A DNA stretch of 41,605 nucleotides, taken from positions 1 through 41,605 of the forward strand of contig JAKJCY010000015.1 of NCBI GenBank assembly GCA_022706235.1. Direction: 5' to 3'. The notes below the pieces were generated by a model. It saw only the letters and a list, made by a program, of their open reading frames with translations. It ran no database searches and was not told the DNA's origin. Below, piece after piece: positions 8,781-17,180 of the stretch. Made by a program: the position numbers and the translations under genes. Each line of letters opens with the position of its first letter. Within the stretch, counting starts at the first letter, position 1. The stretch is from Candidatus Hydrogenedentota bacterium (lineage in GTDB: Bacteria > Hydrogenedentota > Hydrogenedentia > Hydrogenedentales > CAITNO01).

Positions 8781-9800
8781 TTACGCCTCGATTTCTTCCA
8801 GGCGCACAGGCCGGTTCTCTTCATAAGAACGTCGTGCGGCAATGCCGAGGGCTACGGCGGCGCGGCCGTCCACACCGTCAACAGGCGTCGGCTTGTCGTC
8901 CAAAACGGCATCCACGAAGGCCGTCACTTCCACCAGAAAACTGTCCAGGTAGCGGTCCATAAAGAAATTCAGCGGCAAATCGCGGCGAACGCTTGCGGCA
9001 TCGCTGATGACGGCGGTATTCGGATGGTTGTTAGCCACCGTGGCGGCGCCAGCGCTGCCCAATACTTCCACGCGCTGGTCATACCCGTAGACCGCTTTAC
9101 GGCTGTTGTCGATGACGCCTAGTGCGTCTCCTTTGAATTTCAGTGTCACCAGTGCCGTATCCAGGTCACCGGCGTCACCGATGGCCGGGTCCACGCGTAC
9201 CGCCCCCGCCGCGTAGACCTCCTCCACGTCTTCATCGATTAGGAAGCGGGCCATGTCGAAGTCGTGGATGGTCATGTCCAGAAAAATGCCACCGGAGACC
9301 TTGACGTATGCGATGGGCGGCGGCCCCGGGTCCCGGCTGATAATGTGAAGCAGGTGCGGCTCGCCAATCTCGCCGGAGGCAATCGCCCGGCGTACCCGCG
9401 CAAAATTGGCGTCAAAACGGCGGTTAAACCCAATCTGCAGCTTGACACCGGCTTTCTTTACAGCGTCCAGCGCCTTGTCAATCTCCTTCAGGGTGCGCGC
9501 GATGGGTTTTTCACAGAAGATGTGCTTGCCGGCCGCGGCGGCTTCCTCGATCATGACCGCGTGCAAATCTGTGGGCGAACAGATGACCACCGCGTCAATC
9601 TCTGGATCGTTCAGGAGCGCATGATGGTCGGCTTCTATTTTGCCAATGCCCAATTTACCGCCGAACGCCTTCGCTTCCGCCAGATTCACATCCGAAATCG
9701 CCGCCAGGCGCGCACGAGGGATACGGTAAGCCAGGTGTTCCCCATGCACTTTGCCAATGCGGCCCACGCCAATCAGACCAAGATTCAGTTGTTGCTTCAT
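8781..9800 (-). CDS. iolG: Inositol 2-dehydrogenase (Gfo/Idh/MocA family)
   Basis: A 339-aa cytoplasmic NAD-dependent enzyme expected to oxidise myo-inositol to 2-keto-myo-inositol (scyllo-inosose), the first step of inositol catabolism. The N-terminal Rossmann motif is GVGRIG (G11-G13-G16). The family EKP motif is E97-K98-P99, with the catalytic lysine. D175 and H179 in DMTIHDFD match the Asp and His of the inositol dehydrogenase active site. The start ATG 9800 is chosen because the Rossmann fold begins there and GGAG precedes it by about 8 nt. It is separated from the rest of the iol genes by a plus-strand two-gene module and has its own upstream palindrome. Related sugar dehydrogenases look similar; the neighbours make the IolG role likely. 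Confidence 0.88.
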   Translation of the reverse strand: MKQQLNLGLIGVGRIGKVHGEHLAYRIPRARLAAISDVNLAEAKAFGGKLGIGKIEADHHALLNDPEIDAVVICSPTDLHAVMIEEAAAAGKHIFCEKPIARTLKEIDKALDAVKKAGVKLQIGFNRRFDANFARVRRAIASGEIGEPHLLHIISRDPGPPPIAYVKVSGGIFLDMTIHDFDMARFLIDEDVEEVYAAGAVRVDPAIGDAGDLDTALVTLKFKGDALGVIDNSRKAVYGYDQRVEVLGSAGAATVANNHPNTAVISDAASVRRDLPLNFFMDRYLDSFLVEVTAFVDAVLDDKPTPVDGVDGRAAVALGIAARRSYEENRPVRLEEIEA

Positions 9801-9830
9801 ACAGGGACTCCATCTCATGTTTATCGAAAT

Positions 9831-9842
9831 TGTTTGCAAACA
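9831..9842. promoter_or_regulatory. Perfect palindrome TGTTTGCAAACA, candidate operator
   Basis: This 12-bp perfect palindrome sits 31 nt upstream of the iolG start, between iolG and the divergent two-gene module. It overlaps the predicted -35 element of the plus-strand promoter. A centrally symmetric site in a divergent control region is typical of LacI/GalR-type or other dimeric regulators. No regulator gene is present in the window, so the binding protein is unknown. Confidence 0.5.
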
Positions 9843-9863
9843 TCGGCCTTTCAAGGCTACACT
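9834..9863 (+). promoter_or_regulatory. Sigma70-like promoter for the DUF6036 module
   Basis: TTGCAA (9834-9839) and TACACT (9858-9863) are 18 bp apart. A start site about 7 nt after the -10 falls at 9870-9871, which is the ATG of the next gene. The transcript may therefore be leaderless, in keeping with the absence of a visible ribosome binding site. This is inferred from consensus likeness only. Confidence 0.45.
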
Positions 9864-9869
9864 GTAGCC
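9855..9869. promoter_or_regulatory. Inverted repeat over the -10 region, possible autoregulatory operator
   Basis: GGCTACA and TGTAGCC are perfect 7-bp arms around a single C. The repeat covers the predicted -10 box and ends one base before the ATG of the first gene. Toxin-antitoxin-like operons often carry such dyads for repression by the antitoxin complex. Confidence 0.5.
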
Positions 9870-9870
9870 T

Positions 9871-10182
9871 ATGAAGAGCCATCAAACCATAGATGACCGC
9901 GGATTAGCCCTCGCGCGCCTTATCGTGGAAAAGATCGACTCCGACCCGAAGCGTCTGGGTTTGGAACGCGCTCGAACGATTTGCGATAAATGGTATCAAA
10001 ATTCACCGCTTAAAGCCTATGCGGAATGGAAGCAAATTTTATCCGGGAACTGGGAAACGATAAAATCCCTTCTCCTCGATGAAAGCGAGTACGGAAAACG
10101 ATTACGCCAAAACAATCCTTTTTGCGGAATACTGACTCCGGAAGAACGCCGTCAAATCTTGCGGTATTATTCGCATGACTAG
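9871..10182 (+). CDS. Small partner protein of a DUF6036 nucleotidyltransferase (antitoxin-like)
   Basis: A 103-aa, mostly helical, charged protein of unknown function. The segment around residues 82-95 (NPFCGILTPEERR) resembles the conserved C-terminal motif of small proteins that I associate with DUF6036-type nucleotidyltransferase genes. Its stop overlaps the start of the next gene by 8 nt (10175-10182), so the two are translationally coupled. The order small protein then nucleotidyltransferase fits an antitoxin-toxin arrangement, but no activity can be read from the sequence. It has no visible ribosome binding site; see the promoter entry. It runs against the direction of the surrounding iol genes, which suggests insertion. 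Confidence 0.7.
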   Translation: MKSHQTIDDRGLALARLIVEKIDSDPKRLGLERARTICDKWYQNSPLKAYAEWKQILSGNWETIKSLLLDESEYGKRLRQNNPFCGILTPEERRQILRYYSHD

Positions 10183-10696
10183 ACAGCAGTTGGAGCATAT
10201 CCTCCGCGCTTCCAGTGCTATTACAAGTTGCCGGGAAATTCTTGTACTCGGTAGTCAGGCAATTCTTGGGTCTTACCCTGATGCTCCCAATTCTCTGTTG
10301 ATTTCCATTGAAGCGGATGTTTCCCCTCTTGATGCCCCGGATAAAGCAGACCTTATAGACGCGTGCATTGGTGAGTTATCGCTCTTTCATGAAACCTTTG
10401 GGTATTATGCCCACGGTATCGCGCCTGAAACTGCGGTTCTTCCGGAAAATTGGAGAGAACGGTTAGTGCCTATAGAATCGTCAGGCACAGCGGGTAACTT
10501 GGGATGGTGTCTGTCTCCTTTGGATTTGGCCGTCAGCAAGCTTATTGCGGGACGACAGAAAGACATGGACTATGTCCGAACATTAATTGTGCTGCAGATG
10601 GTCGAAAAACAGTCTATTATGGCGTTGGGAAATGAACTGACCGATGAACAGAAAGCATTACTTTATCGAAGATTAACAGTATGCCTTTCGGCGTAA
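10175..10696 (+). CDS. DUF6036/AbiEii-like nucleotidyltransferase, toxin candidate
   Basis: A 173-aa protein with a minimal nucleotidyltransferase core. LVLGSQAILG holds the G26-S27 motif, and the following strand carries E46-A-D48 in place of the usual D-x-D. The second half (LSPLDLAVSKLIAGRQKDMDYV) matches the helical region common in AbiEii/DUF6036-type enzymes. Relatives of this superfamily act in type IV toxin-antitoxin or abortive-infection systems by modifying RNA or proteins; that role is inferred here. Codon use is more AT-rich than in the iol genes on both sides. It converges with the iolE-like gene, with a gap of only 34 nt. Confidence 0.75.
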   Translation: MTRQQLEHILRASSAITSCREILVLGSQAILGSYPDAPNSLLISIEADVSPLDAPDKADLIDACIGELSLFHETFGYYAHGIAPETAVLPENWRERLVPIESSGTAGNLGWCLSPLDLAVSKLIAGRQKDMDYVRTLIVLQMVEKQSIMALGNELTDEQKALLYRRLTVCLSA

Positions 10697-10730
10697 CAGC
10701 GCCTTTTCATTTCTCGATGCTGCGGTATTT

Positions 10731-11660
10731 TCAAAGATTGAAGGTCCTTAAATATTCCCGATTTCTTCGCGCACTCTCCTTTGGCGCACCCATGCCAGGC
10801 AGGACGTCCTGTTCTACCGTGATAAAACCGTTATAATTTCGTTGGCGAAGCCATTGGGTGATCCACGCGAAATCCACACAGCCTTTGCCGAGTTCACAGA
10901 AAACGCCCTGGCCGACGGACTGAAAATAATCCCAGCCTTCCGCGGCGGATCGCGCGGCAATGTCGGGTTCGCAGTCCTTGTAGTGCATATGGGAAATACG
11001 CGCGCCGAAACGTTCCAATCCGTCACGGGTCCGGCTGCCGTCCCGGTCGCCCGCGCCGAAGGCATAATGGCCCGTGTCATAGACCAGGCACAGCAATTCG
11101 GCGCTGGTATGTCTCAACAGCGCGTCGATCTCCTCCGGTGTTTCCACATAGCCCGCGCAGTGATGGTGAAAACCGACGGGCAGCCCGGTGGATTCCCGAA
11201 CAGCCCGCGCGACGGTTTCAACACCATGGGCGAAAACGTGCCAGGCGTCCTTATCGAGTCCCATGGCGGGTGTTACGCGTCCGGCATTCGCCGTACGCCG
11301 GGGTACCGTACCGTTTTCATCAGCCAGAATAATCATGGGCGCATACTCGTGCGAAGCCGCGCCGGCCAACAGCCGCGCCACACGCACGGCGGCTTCCGCC
11401 CCCGCCGCATGGGCAGAGGCATCGGCGAACCGGGCCGGCACAAAGGCGCCGACCAGGGTGACCCTGCGCGCTTCCAGCACCTGGCGCAGAGAGGCGGGTT
11501 CCGTAGGCATGAAACCCCAGTCGCCCAGTTCCGTGCCGGTATAGCCGGTCTCGACCAGTTCGTCCAACATGCGCTCACAGGTCAGGGCTTGGCCCTCCAA
11601 TCCTTCAAATTCCAGGCTGCCCCAGGAACACGGGGCGTTGGCGATGCGTATGGCGGTCAT
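10731..11660 (-). CDS. TIM-barrel sugar isomerase, probable inosose dehydratase (IolE role)
   Basis: A 309-aa AP-endonuclease-2/xylose-isomerase-like barrel. In this locus the missing step is dehydration of scyllo-inosose to 3D-trihydroxycyclohexane-1,2-dione, which IolE carries out with a divalent metal. Visible metal-site elements are GFHHHCAGY, the VYDTGHYAFGAGD strand, HMHYKD and a C-terminal TVEQD glutamate. The N-terminus (NAPCSWG) is typical of the wider IolE/IolH/IolI group, so an IolH or IolI role cannot be ruled out. The start is supported by AAGGA about 8 nt upstream. A 9-nt-period inverted array fills the 126-nt gap to iolA. Confidence 0.75.
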   Translation of the reverse strand: MTAIRIANAPCSWGSLEFEGLEGQALTCERMLDELVETGYTGTELGDWGFMPTEPASLRQVLEARRVTLVGAFVPARFADASAHAAGAEAAVRVARLLAGAASHEYAPMIILADENGTVPRRTANAGRVTPAMGLDKDAWHVFAHGVETVARAVRESTGLPVGFHHHCAGYVETPEEIDALLRHTSAELLCLVYDTGHYAFGAGDRDGSRTRDGLERFGARISHMHYKDCEPDIAARSAAEGWDYFQSVGQGVFCELGKGCVDFAWITQWLRQRNYNGFITVEQDVLPGMGAPKESARRNREYLRTFNL

Positions 11661-11688
11661 GGGATGGTTCCTTGGTTGTATGTCTATA

Positions 11689-11770
11689 ATGGACGTGATG
11701 GACTGAATGGACTTTATGGACTCTGAAGAGGCGGGTTAAGCCTGTCCATTCGGTCCATACCGTCCATCCC
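11689..11770. repeat. Inverted tandem array, 9-nt units (ATGGACnnn x4 / GTCCATnnn x3)
   Basis: Four contiguous 9-nt units begin with ATGGAC (11689-11724: tails GTG, TGA, TTT, TCT). After a 19-nt spacer come three contiguous 9-nt units beginning with GTCCAT (11744-11770: tails TCG, ACC, CCC). The arms are reverse complements in their first six bases, so the minus-strand mRNA can fold into a long hairpin between iolA and iolE. The array starts 16 nt after the iolA stop and ends 28 nt before the iolE start. There is no U-tract. Confidence 0.85.
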
Positions 11771-11786
11771 TTGTTTCTTTCAGTAC

Positions 11787-13259
11787 TTAAAACTTCCGGC
11801 TCCATTCTTTGGGCCAGCGTTCCACGACTATCTTGGTTTCGGTATAGAATTCCACGGCATGTTCGGCCTGGCCGTGCAAATCACCGAAGAAACTGTCCGC
11901 CCAACCGCTGAAGGGGAAGAAGGCCATGGGCGCGGCGACGCCGATATTGACCCCGATATTGCCGGCATGGACTTCACTGCGGAACTGTCGGGCTGCGGCG
12001 CCGCTGCTGGTAAAAATACAGGCCATGTTGCCGTAGGCCCGGTCGTTCACCATGGCGATGCCTTCTTCCAGCGTTTCCGCGTGCATCATACTGAACACGG
12101 GACCGAAGATTTCCGTCTTGGCGATTTCGCCTTTCGGCGGCACGTCATCGATCAACGTTGGAAACAGAAAACTTCCTTGTTCGTAGCCCGGCACTTTTTT
12201 ACCGCGTCCGTCCACGATAACCCGGGCGCCTTCGTTTTCGGCCACGCCAACGAGTTTCTCAATGCGCGCTTTGCTTTCCGCACTGATTACCGCGCCGGTT
12301 TCCACGCCTTCGTCCAACCCGTACCCCACTTTTCGGGCGCGGGTGGTTTCGCTGAAACATTCACGGAAGGCCTCTTTCGCCTCGCCCACCGTAATGGCAA
12401 CAGACAAGGCCAGGCACCGTTGACCCGCGCAGCCATACGCGGAATCGGCAAGGATACGCGTGGTGGTTTCCAGATCCGCATCCGGCATAATCAGGACGGG
12501 ATTTTTTGCGCCTCCCTGGCACTGGGCGCGCTTGCCATTCGCCGCGGCCCGCGCATAAATGGCCCGTGCGGCCGGCGTGGAGCCCACCATGCTGATGGCC
12601 CGCACGGCCGGATGGTCCAAAAGGGCTTCAACGGTATCCCGGGCGCCGTTTACCAGTTGCAGCACGCCTGGCGGCAAACCGAGATGGTCGATCAGTTCAA
12701 AAACGCGCTGCTGGGTCACGGGGCATTTTTCGCTCGGCTTCACAATCATGCAGTTGCCCGTGGCCAGCGCGTACGGCAGGAACCAGAACGGGATCATGCC
12801 GGGGAAGTTGAAGGGAGCAATCATCGCCGTAACACCCAGGGGCTGCCGGAACATGTGCTCATCGATACCCCGCGCGATGTCTTCGTTGTTGCGCCCCTGC
12901 ATGAGCATGGGAATGCCGCAGGCCACCTCTACATTCTCGATGGCGCGCCGCAGTTCACCCTTGCTCTCGTTGAAGGTCTTGCCACATTCCTCGGTGCAGG
13001 TCCGCGCAAGCGAATCCAGGTTTTCCTCCAGCAGGTGCTTGAGTTTGAACAGGTACTGGATGCGGTCGGGCGCGGGTACACGCCGCCAGTCCTGGAACGC
13101 CGCCGAGGCCGCCTTTGCCGCCGTTTCCACTTCCGCGGCGGGGGACAAAGGCAGGTCCGCGATAACTTCCGATATGCCCGGGTTGATGATGGGAAGAGAT
13201 TCAGTTGCCTTGGATTCCGTCCATTGGCCGTTGACGTAGTTTCGTAAACGTTGGGTCAT
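11787..13259 (-). CDS. iolA: Methylmalonate-semialdehyde dehydrogenase (CoA-acylating)
   Basis: A 490-aa member of the aldehyde dehydrogenase superfamily. In inositol catabolism it converts malonate semialdehyde, with NAD and CoA, to acetyl-CoA and CO2. Length and motifs match the MMSDH branch: [11 protein letters not shown] around the nucleotide-binding region, QGGAKNP, and the catalytic cysteine C282 in [11 protein letters not shown]. The C-terminal [15 protein letters not shown] segment is also characteristic of MMSDH. The start is ATG 13259, with only a purine-rich stretch upstream. It lies between iolD and the iolE-like gene, separated from each by an inverted tandem array. Confidence 0.93.
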   Translation of the reverse strand: MTQRLRNYVNGQWTESKATESLPIINPGISEVIADLPLSPAAEVETAAKAASAAFQDWRRVPAPDRIQYLFKLKHLLEENLDSLARTCTEECGKTFNESKGELRRAIENVEVACGIPMLMQGRNNEDIARGIDEHMFRQPLGVTAMIAPFNFPGMIPFWFLPYALATGNCMIVKPSEKCPVTQQRVFELIDHLGLPPGVLQLVNGARDTVEALLDHPAVRAISMVGSTPAARAIYARAAANGKRAQCQGGAKNPVLIMPDADLETTTRILADSAYGCAGQRCLALSVAITVGEAKEAFRECFSETTRARKVGYGLDEGVETGAVISAESKARIEKLVGVAENEGARVIVDGRGKKVPGYEQGSFLFPTLIDDVPPKGEIAKTEIFGPVFSMMHAETLEEGIAMVNDRAYGNMACIFTSSGAAARQFRSEVHAGNIGVNIGVAAPMAFFPFSGWADSFFGDLHGQAEHAVEFYTETKIVVERWPKEWSRKF

Positions 13260-13307
13260 GCTGCTCTTTCTCTTGCGGGCCTGGCCGCGATTGTGGTGTT
13301 TGTTTTA

Positions 13308-13391
13308 GTAGGACTTGTAGGACCGGTAGGACGCGTAGGACGATTTAACTTGTGGCTTTCTTTGGTCCAAAGCGTCCCACCGGTCCTACAG
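13308..13391. repeat. Inverted tandem array, 9-nt units (GTAGGACnn x4 / GTCCnAnnn x3)
   Basis: Four contiguous 9-nt units start with GTAGGAC (13308-13343). After a 21-nt spacer come three contiguous 9-nt units (13365-13391: GTCCAAAGC, GTCCCACCG, GTCCTACAG). The segment at 13317-13332 pairs with 13374-13389 over 16 positions, with one G-U. The four-plus-three layout equals that of the iolA/iolE gap, but the unit sequence differs. The array starts 8 nt after the iolD stop and fills most of the iolD-iolA gap. Confidence 0.85.
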
Positions 13392-13399
13392 GCTTTTTT

Positions 13400-15268
13400 T
13401 TAAAAGAAATACCGCTCTTTGGCGCGCATTTTTTCCCATTCTTTGCGGGCGTCGCGTACCGATTCCATTTCGCTGACTTCCGCCACATGCACATCCCACC
13501 AGCTGTCGTAGCCGGGCACGCCCACATACCGGTCATTCTGGATATAAATGACGGTGGTTTTGTCGATGGATTCCGCCGTTTTTATAGCCTTGGCAAAATC
13601 GTCGTAAGTCATACATTCTATGACATGGGCGCCAAGACTCCGCGCGTTGGCGGCAAGGTCTACCGGCAGCACCACGACATTCTCTCCCGCATCATCCCCG
13701 GGCAGCACGTCGTCCTTGGGATAGACATAGCGCGTGGCAAAACCTTCCTGGCCCAGCGAGCGGCTGAGCCCGCCGATGCTCTTGTAGCCGAAATTATCGA
13801 AGATAATAATCGTCAACTTATAGCCTTCCTGAATGGAAGTGACGATTTCAGCGTTCAGCATCAGGTAGCCGCCGTCGCCCTGCATGATGTACACTTCCCG
13901 GTCCGGGGCGGCCATCTTGACGCCCAGCCCGCCGGCGATCTCATAGCCCATACAACTGTACCCGTATTCGAGGTGAAAGTTCTTTGGGTGCCGGGAACGC
14001 CATAGTTTGTGCAGGTCACCCGGTAGCGAACCTGACGCACATACCATAATGCTCTCCGGTTTGCTCAGTTCATTTACTGCGCCGATCAGCTCGCCCTGGC
14101 TGGTCAACGGGGTATTACGTATCGCGTAGATACGGTCGACCTCGGCCTCCCAGGCATCGTGCAGTTCGCGCGCCTTAGCCTGGTATGCAGCATCGGCCTG
14201 ATAGCCCTGCAATACCTCTACCAACTCTTCCAGCACCATAAGCGCATCGCCCAGCACCGGCAGCGCGCAGTGCTTGTTTGCGTCAAATTCCGCCACGTTG
14301 ATGTTGATAAAACGCACGTTTTCGTTCTGGAACGCGGTCTTGGAAGCCGTGGTAAAGTCGCTGTACCGGGTGCCGATGCCAATAACCAGGTCGGCGTCAT
14401 GTGCGATGCGGTTTGCGGCCAACGTGCCCGTCACGCCGACAGCGCCGAGGTTCAGCGGGTGGTCATAGCGCAGGCTGCCCTTGCCGGCCATGGTCTCGCC
14501 CACGGGAATGCCCGTCTGGTCAACAAAGGCCTTGAGCGCGTCGCAGGCGCCGCTATAAATCACGCCGCCGCCCGCCACAATCAGGGGACGTTTCGCGGCC
14601 TTAATCCATGCCGCCGCGCGATGCAGGGCGGTCTTGTCCGCGCGCACACGGGGAATGTGCCACACTCGTTTGCGAAAAAACTCCTCCGGGTAGTCATAGG
14701 CCTCAGCCTGCACATCCTGCGGCAGCGCCAGGGTCACCGCGCCCGTGTCGGCGGGGCTGGTCAGGACACGCATCGCTTCGGGCAGCGCGCAGAGAATCTG
14801 GTCCGGCCGGTTGATCCGGTCCCAGTAACGGCTGACCGGCTTGAAACAGTCATTAACTGAGATGTCCTGGCTCTGGCCGGATTCCAGCTGCTGCAATACG
14901 GGCGCCACATTTCGCCGCGCGAAGATATCACCCGGCATCAGCAGCACCGGCAGGTGGTTGATGGTGGCGCCCGCGGCGCCAGTCACCATGTTGGTCGCGC
15001 CGGGGCCGATGGAGGACACGCACGCGAAGGTCTGCATTCGGTTTTTCATCTTTGCGTACCCGGACGCTGCGTGTACCATGGCCTGTTCATTCCGGATCTG
15101 GTAATAGCGGAAATCCGGGTTCTGTTGCAGCGCCTGGCCGATGCCGGCCACGCAGCCGTGGCCGAATATGCCAAAACATCCGGCGAAGAAGGGCAGCTCG
15201 ACCCCGTCCCGTTCCACATATTGCTGTTTCAGGAAACCGATTATCGCTTGCGCCATCGTCAATCGCAT
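13400..15268 (-). CDS. iolD: 3D-(3,5/4)-trihydroxycyclohexane-1,2-dione acylhydrolase
   Basis: A 622-aa thiamine-diphosphate enzyme that opens the ring of trihydroxycyclohexane-1,2-dione to 5-deoxy-glucuronate. The pyrimidine-domain glutamate that activates TPP is E61 in RNEQAMVHAA. The central domain is typical (GTRYSDFTT). The TPP/Mg motif is QGDGGYLMLN with D465. The C-terminal YDSWWDVHVAEVS segment is characteristic of IolD. The start at 15268 has a strong ribosome binding site (GGAGG about 8 nt upstream). It lies between the ParE-type toxin-antitoxin pair upstream and iolA downstream, all on the same strand. Confidence 0.95.
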   Translation of the reverse strand: MRLTMAQAIIGFLKQQYVERDGVELPFFAGCFGIFGHGCVAGIGQALQQNPDFRYYQIRNEQAMVHAASGYAKMKNRMQTFACVSSIGPGATNMVTGAAGATINHLPVLLMPGDIFARRNVAPVLQQLESGQSQDISVNDCFKPVSRYWDRINRPDQILCALPEAMRVLTSPADTGAVTLALPQDVQAEAYDYPEEFFRKRVWHIPRVRADKTALHRAAAWIKAAKRPLIVAGGGVIYSGACDALKAFVDQTGIPVGETMAGKGSLRYDHPLNLGAVGVTGTLAANRIAHDADLVIGIGTRYSDFTTASKTAFQNENVRFININVAEFDANKHCALPVLGDALMVLEELVEVLQGYQADAAYQAKARELHDAWEAEVDRIYAIRNTPLTSQGELIGAVNELSKPESIMVCASGSLPGDLHKLWRSRHPKNFHLEYGYSCMGYEIAGGLGVKMAAPDREVYIMQGDGGYLMLNAEIVTSIQEGYKLTIIIFDNFGYKSIGGLSRSLGQEGFATRYVYPKDDVLPGDDAGENVVVLPVDLAANARSLGAHVIECMTYDDFAKAIKTAESIDKTTVIYIQNDRYVGVPGYDSWWDVHVAEVSEMESVRDARKEWEKMRAKERYFF

Positions 15269-15464
15269 GGTACGTCCTCCGGATGTTTTTGGATAGATGA
15301 GGTTAAACAATAACAATGTTGCCTGCCAAAACGTTGAACTAAAAAAAACTCAACGGTTTAGTGACCAAATGTAACGGCTATTATATAGCATCAAAACCTG
15401 GAAAAGATACCATGTGATAAGCACAGGTTCTTGAGGTTCCCACCCCTTCTAACTCCCCCAAAAA
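15269..15464 (-). promoter_or_regulatory. iolD leader region with dyad and possible -10 box
   Basis: The 196-nt gap between the toxin stop and iolD holds a dyad, CGTTGA (15332-15337) and TCAACG (15350-15355), with a 12-nt A-rich centre. It could be an operator or a weak hairpin. On the minus strand a TATAAT hexamer (15385-15380) would start a transcript about 105 nt before iolD, but the matching -35 is poor. Nothing else stands out. Confidence 0.3.
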
Positions 15465-15755
15465 TTATCGTCTTGTGCGCCAATAATCGGGTTGTCTATG
15501 TAAACAGGCAACCGCCAATATTCTGAGTCCGTTGTTTTTGATTTGATAGATTATCCTGTACGGAAAACGACTCACAAGACAGCATCGTGTATTTTCTGAC
15601 ATGGGGGTCCAAGCGTTTGGGTACTCAGCTATCCGTTTTATCGCCGCGTATATTTCCCCCGCGAACTCAAGCCCCAGTCCCACTTCGTGTTCTTCATAGT
15701 ATCTCACGGCCTCATCAAACTCTTCTTCTGCCCGTGAGTGAAAATAAAAATTCAT
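15465..15755 (-). CDS. RelE/ParE-family toxin
   Basis: A 96-aa small basic protein of the RelE/ParE superfamily, normally a ribosome-dependent mRNA interferase or gyrase inhibitor. Features are the N-terminal helix with AVRYYEEHEVGLG, the KRIAEYPNAW strand region, FPYRIIYQI and the C-terminal ACLHRQPDYWRTR, all at the usual spacing. It overlaps the upstream antitoxin by 4 nt (ATGA), the usual coupling of such pairs. It lies inside the iol gene row, on the same strand, so it could be co-transcribed with the catabolic genes. The base composition is more AT-rich than in iolD and iolC. Confidence 0.9.
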   Translation of the reverse strand: MNFYFHSRAEEEFDEAVRYYEEHEVGLGLEFAGEIYAAIKRIAEYPNAWTPMSENTRCCLVSRFPYRIIYQIKNNGLRILAVACLHRQPDYWRTRR

Positions 15756-15982
15756 CGTCCGTATTTCCGCTTCATCCTGTCAAAAACCTCTTCACCGGGC
15801 ACAAGGGGTTCATCGCGATCCAATTCTCCGGCCCGTCGCTCCGCTTCTTCTGCCCAAATGCGGTCGATATCCGGTTGTGTTGGAAGGTTAAGGCTTGCCA
15901 GTATCCTGTCCAGAAGCATAATGCGAACATCTGTTGGAAGCGCAAGCACTTCATCAGAAACTTTGTCTACAACGGTTCTCAT
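15752..15982 (-). CDS. Addiction-module antitoxin (Unstab_antitox family)
   Basis: A 76-aa partner of the ParE-type toxin. It matches the small addiction-module proteins of the TIGR02574/PF09720 type: an N-terminal helix (SDEVLALPTDVRIMLLDRIL) and then IDRIWAEEAERRAGELD. These proteins neutralise the toxin through an extended C-terminus. The start at 15982 is chosen because AAGGAA precedes it by about 7 nt and the frame upstream of it looks non-coding. The 139-nt gap to the iolC stop shows no clear terminator. Confidence 0.88.
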   Translation of the reverse strand: MRTVVDKVSDEVLALPTDVRIMLLDRILASLNLPTQPDIDRIWAEEAERRAGELDRDEPLVPGEEVFDRMKRKYGR

Positions 15983-16121
15983 ATCTGTTTTCCTTTTCCA
16001 GATTGCACAACACCTTGGTACTGCCGTATCCTCATCTTCTTTACTGCAATTAAGCACGTAAACGCATATTAAACAATCAATTATACCATGAGCAACCATT
16101 GTTCATTATAGCGCCTGATGC

Positions 16122-17150
16122 CTACAATCCGCCCCGGGCGTCCACAAATTCCATCACTTCGTCCCAAGTAGGCATAAAATTCGCGCAGCCGTGCTTGGTC
16201 ACCACAATGGCGCCGCAGGCCGCGCCGAGTCTTCCTGCCTTGCGCCAGCCCATGCCACGGAGGTAACCGCAAATAAAACCGGCCGCGAAAGCATCGCCCG
16301 CGCCGAGGATGTTGTACACCTCTACCGGGTAGCCCGGCGAATCAATCTGCTCAATACTGCCGTCGTCCTTTTTAAGGTGGTTCCTTGCGCCATGAATGCC
16401 GCGTTTTTGTACTACCGCTTTGGGGCCCCGCGCAAGTAACTGTGCAATACCCTCCTCCACGTTGCCGGCTACTTTTGTGTCCGATATTTGCGAATGGGTT
16501 AGCGTGATCTGGTTCGGGTCGCTCAGCAGGGCCGCGTTGATTTCATCATCCGTGGCCAGCACAATATCCACCAAGGGAAGGATTGCCCGGGCCATCACGC
16601 CGAAAGCGCGCGGGTCGTGCCATTGGTCGGGCCGGAAATCGATATCGAAGACCACTTCCGCGCCCGAGGCACGCGCCTGTTCCGCCGCGAAAAACGTGGC
16701 GCTGCGGCTGGGCTCTTTCGACAAATTCGTGCCGGCGAACTGGAAGACCTTGCAGCGTGTTACGGGCGATGCCAGCACATCGTCAATGGTCAATTCAATA
16801 TCCGCGCAATTGTCACGGTAATACACCAGCGGAAACTTGTCGGGCGGCTCAATACCCAACACCACGGCGCTGGTCCGGTGGCCGGGCTTGCGGGGGATAA
16901 AGGCCGTTTCCACGCCTTCCTGTTTCAAAAAGTGGAGGATAAAATCGCCCACAGGGTCCGCGCCCAGCGCGGTCAGCACTACCGTGTCCAGTCCCAGGCG
17001 CTTCCCGCCGACACTGATATTCAGCGGCGAACCGCCTACATACGCGGCGAATTTGGTAATCTCCACAAAGGGCGAGCCCACATTGTCGCTGTACAGGTCT
17101 ATGGAAGAGCGGCCCATGTGAACGGAATCATACTGTGCTTCCTGAGTCAT
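16122..17150 (-). CDS. iolC: 5-dehydro-2-deoxygluconokinase
   Basis: A 342-aa PfkB-family kinase that phosphorylates 5-dehydro-2-deoxy-D-gluconate (DKG) with ATP. The glycine-rich N-terminal signature is AAYVGGSPLNISVGGKRLG. The C-terminal signature is NILGAGDAFAAGF with the catalytic base D286. The length fits a stand-alone IolC without the DUF2090 domain fused in some bacteria. The start at 17150 follows CAGGAG about 6 nt upstream. The gene is 30 nt downstream of iolB and clearly in the same transcription unit. Confidence 0.92.
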   Translation of the reverse strand: MTQEAQYDSVHMGRSSIDLYSDNVGSPFVEITKFAAYVGGSPLNISVGGKRLGLDTVVLTALGADPVGDFILHFLKQEGVETAFIPRKPGHRTSAVVLGIEPPDKFPLVYYRDNCADIELTIDDVLASPVTRCKVFQFAGTNLSKEPSRSATFFAAEQARASGAEVVFDIDFRPDQWHDPRAFGVMARAILPLVDIVLATDDEINAALLSDPNQITLTHSQISDTKVAGNVEEGIAQLLARGPKAVVQKRGIHGARNHLKKDDGSIEQIDSPGYPVEVYNILGAGDAFAAGFICGYLRGMGWRKAGRLGAACGAIVVTKHGCANFMPTWDEVMEFVDARGGL

Positions 17151-17180
17151 CTTGGTCTCCTGCGCCGGCAACGGCGTCTG

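Noticed and set aside
11859..13247. A 462-codon plus-strand open frame
   Set aside because: Mirror frame of iolA with no family resemblance. The same holds for the long plus-strand frames at 7206-8471, 16617-17993 and 35398-36609.
11689..13391. The tandem arrays as CRISPR
   Set aside because: Units are only 6-9 nt and contiguous, there are no spacers of 25-40 nt, and no cas gene is nearby.
13308..13391. The array as an intrinsic terminator
   Set aside because: The stem is long, but there is no U-tract on the transcript strand directly after it; the T run at 13394-13401 is on the opposite side.
15332..15355. The dyad as a Bacillus-type IolR operator
   Set aside because: The sequence does not match the direct-repeat form that I know for IolR, and no IolR gene is present. 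It was kept only as a weak regulatory candidate.
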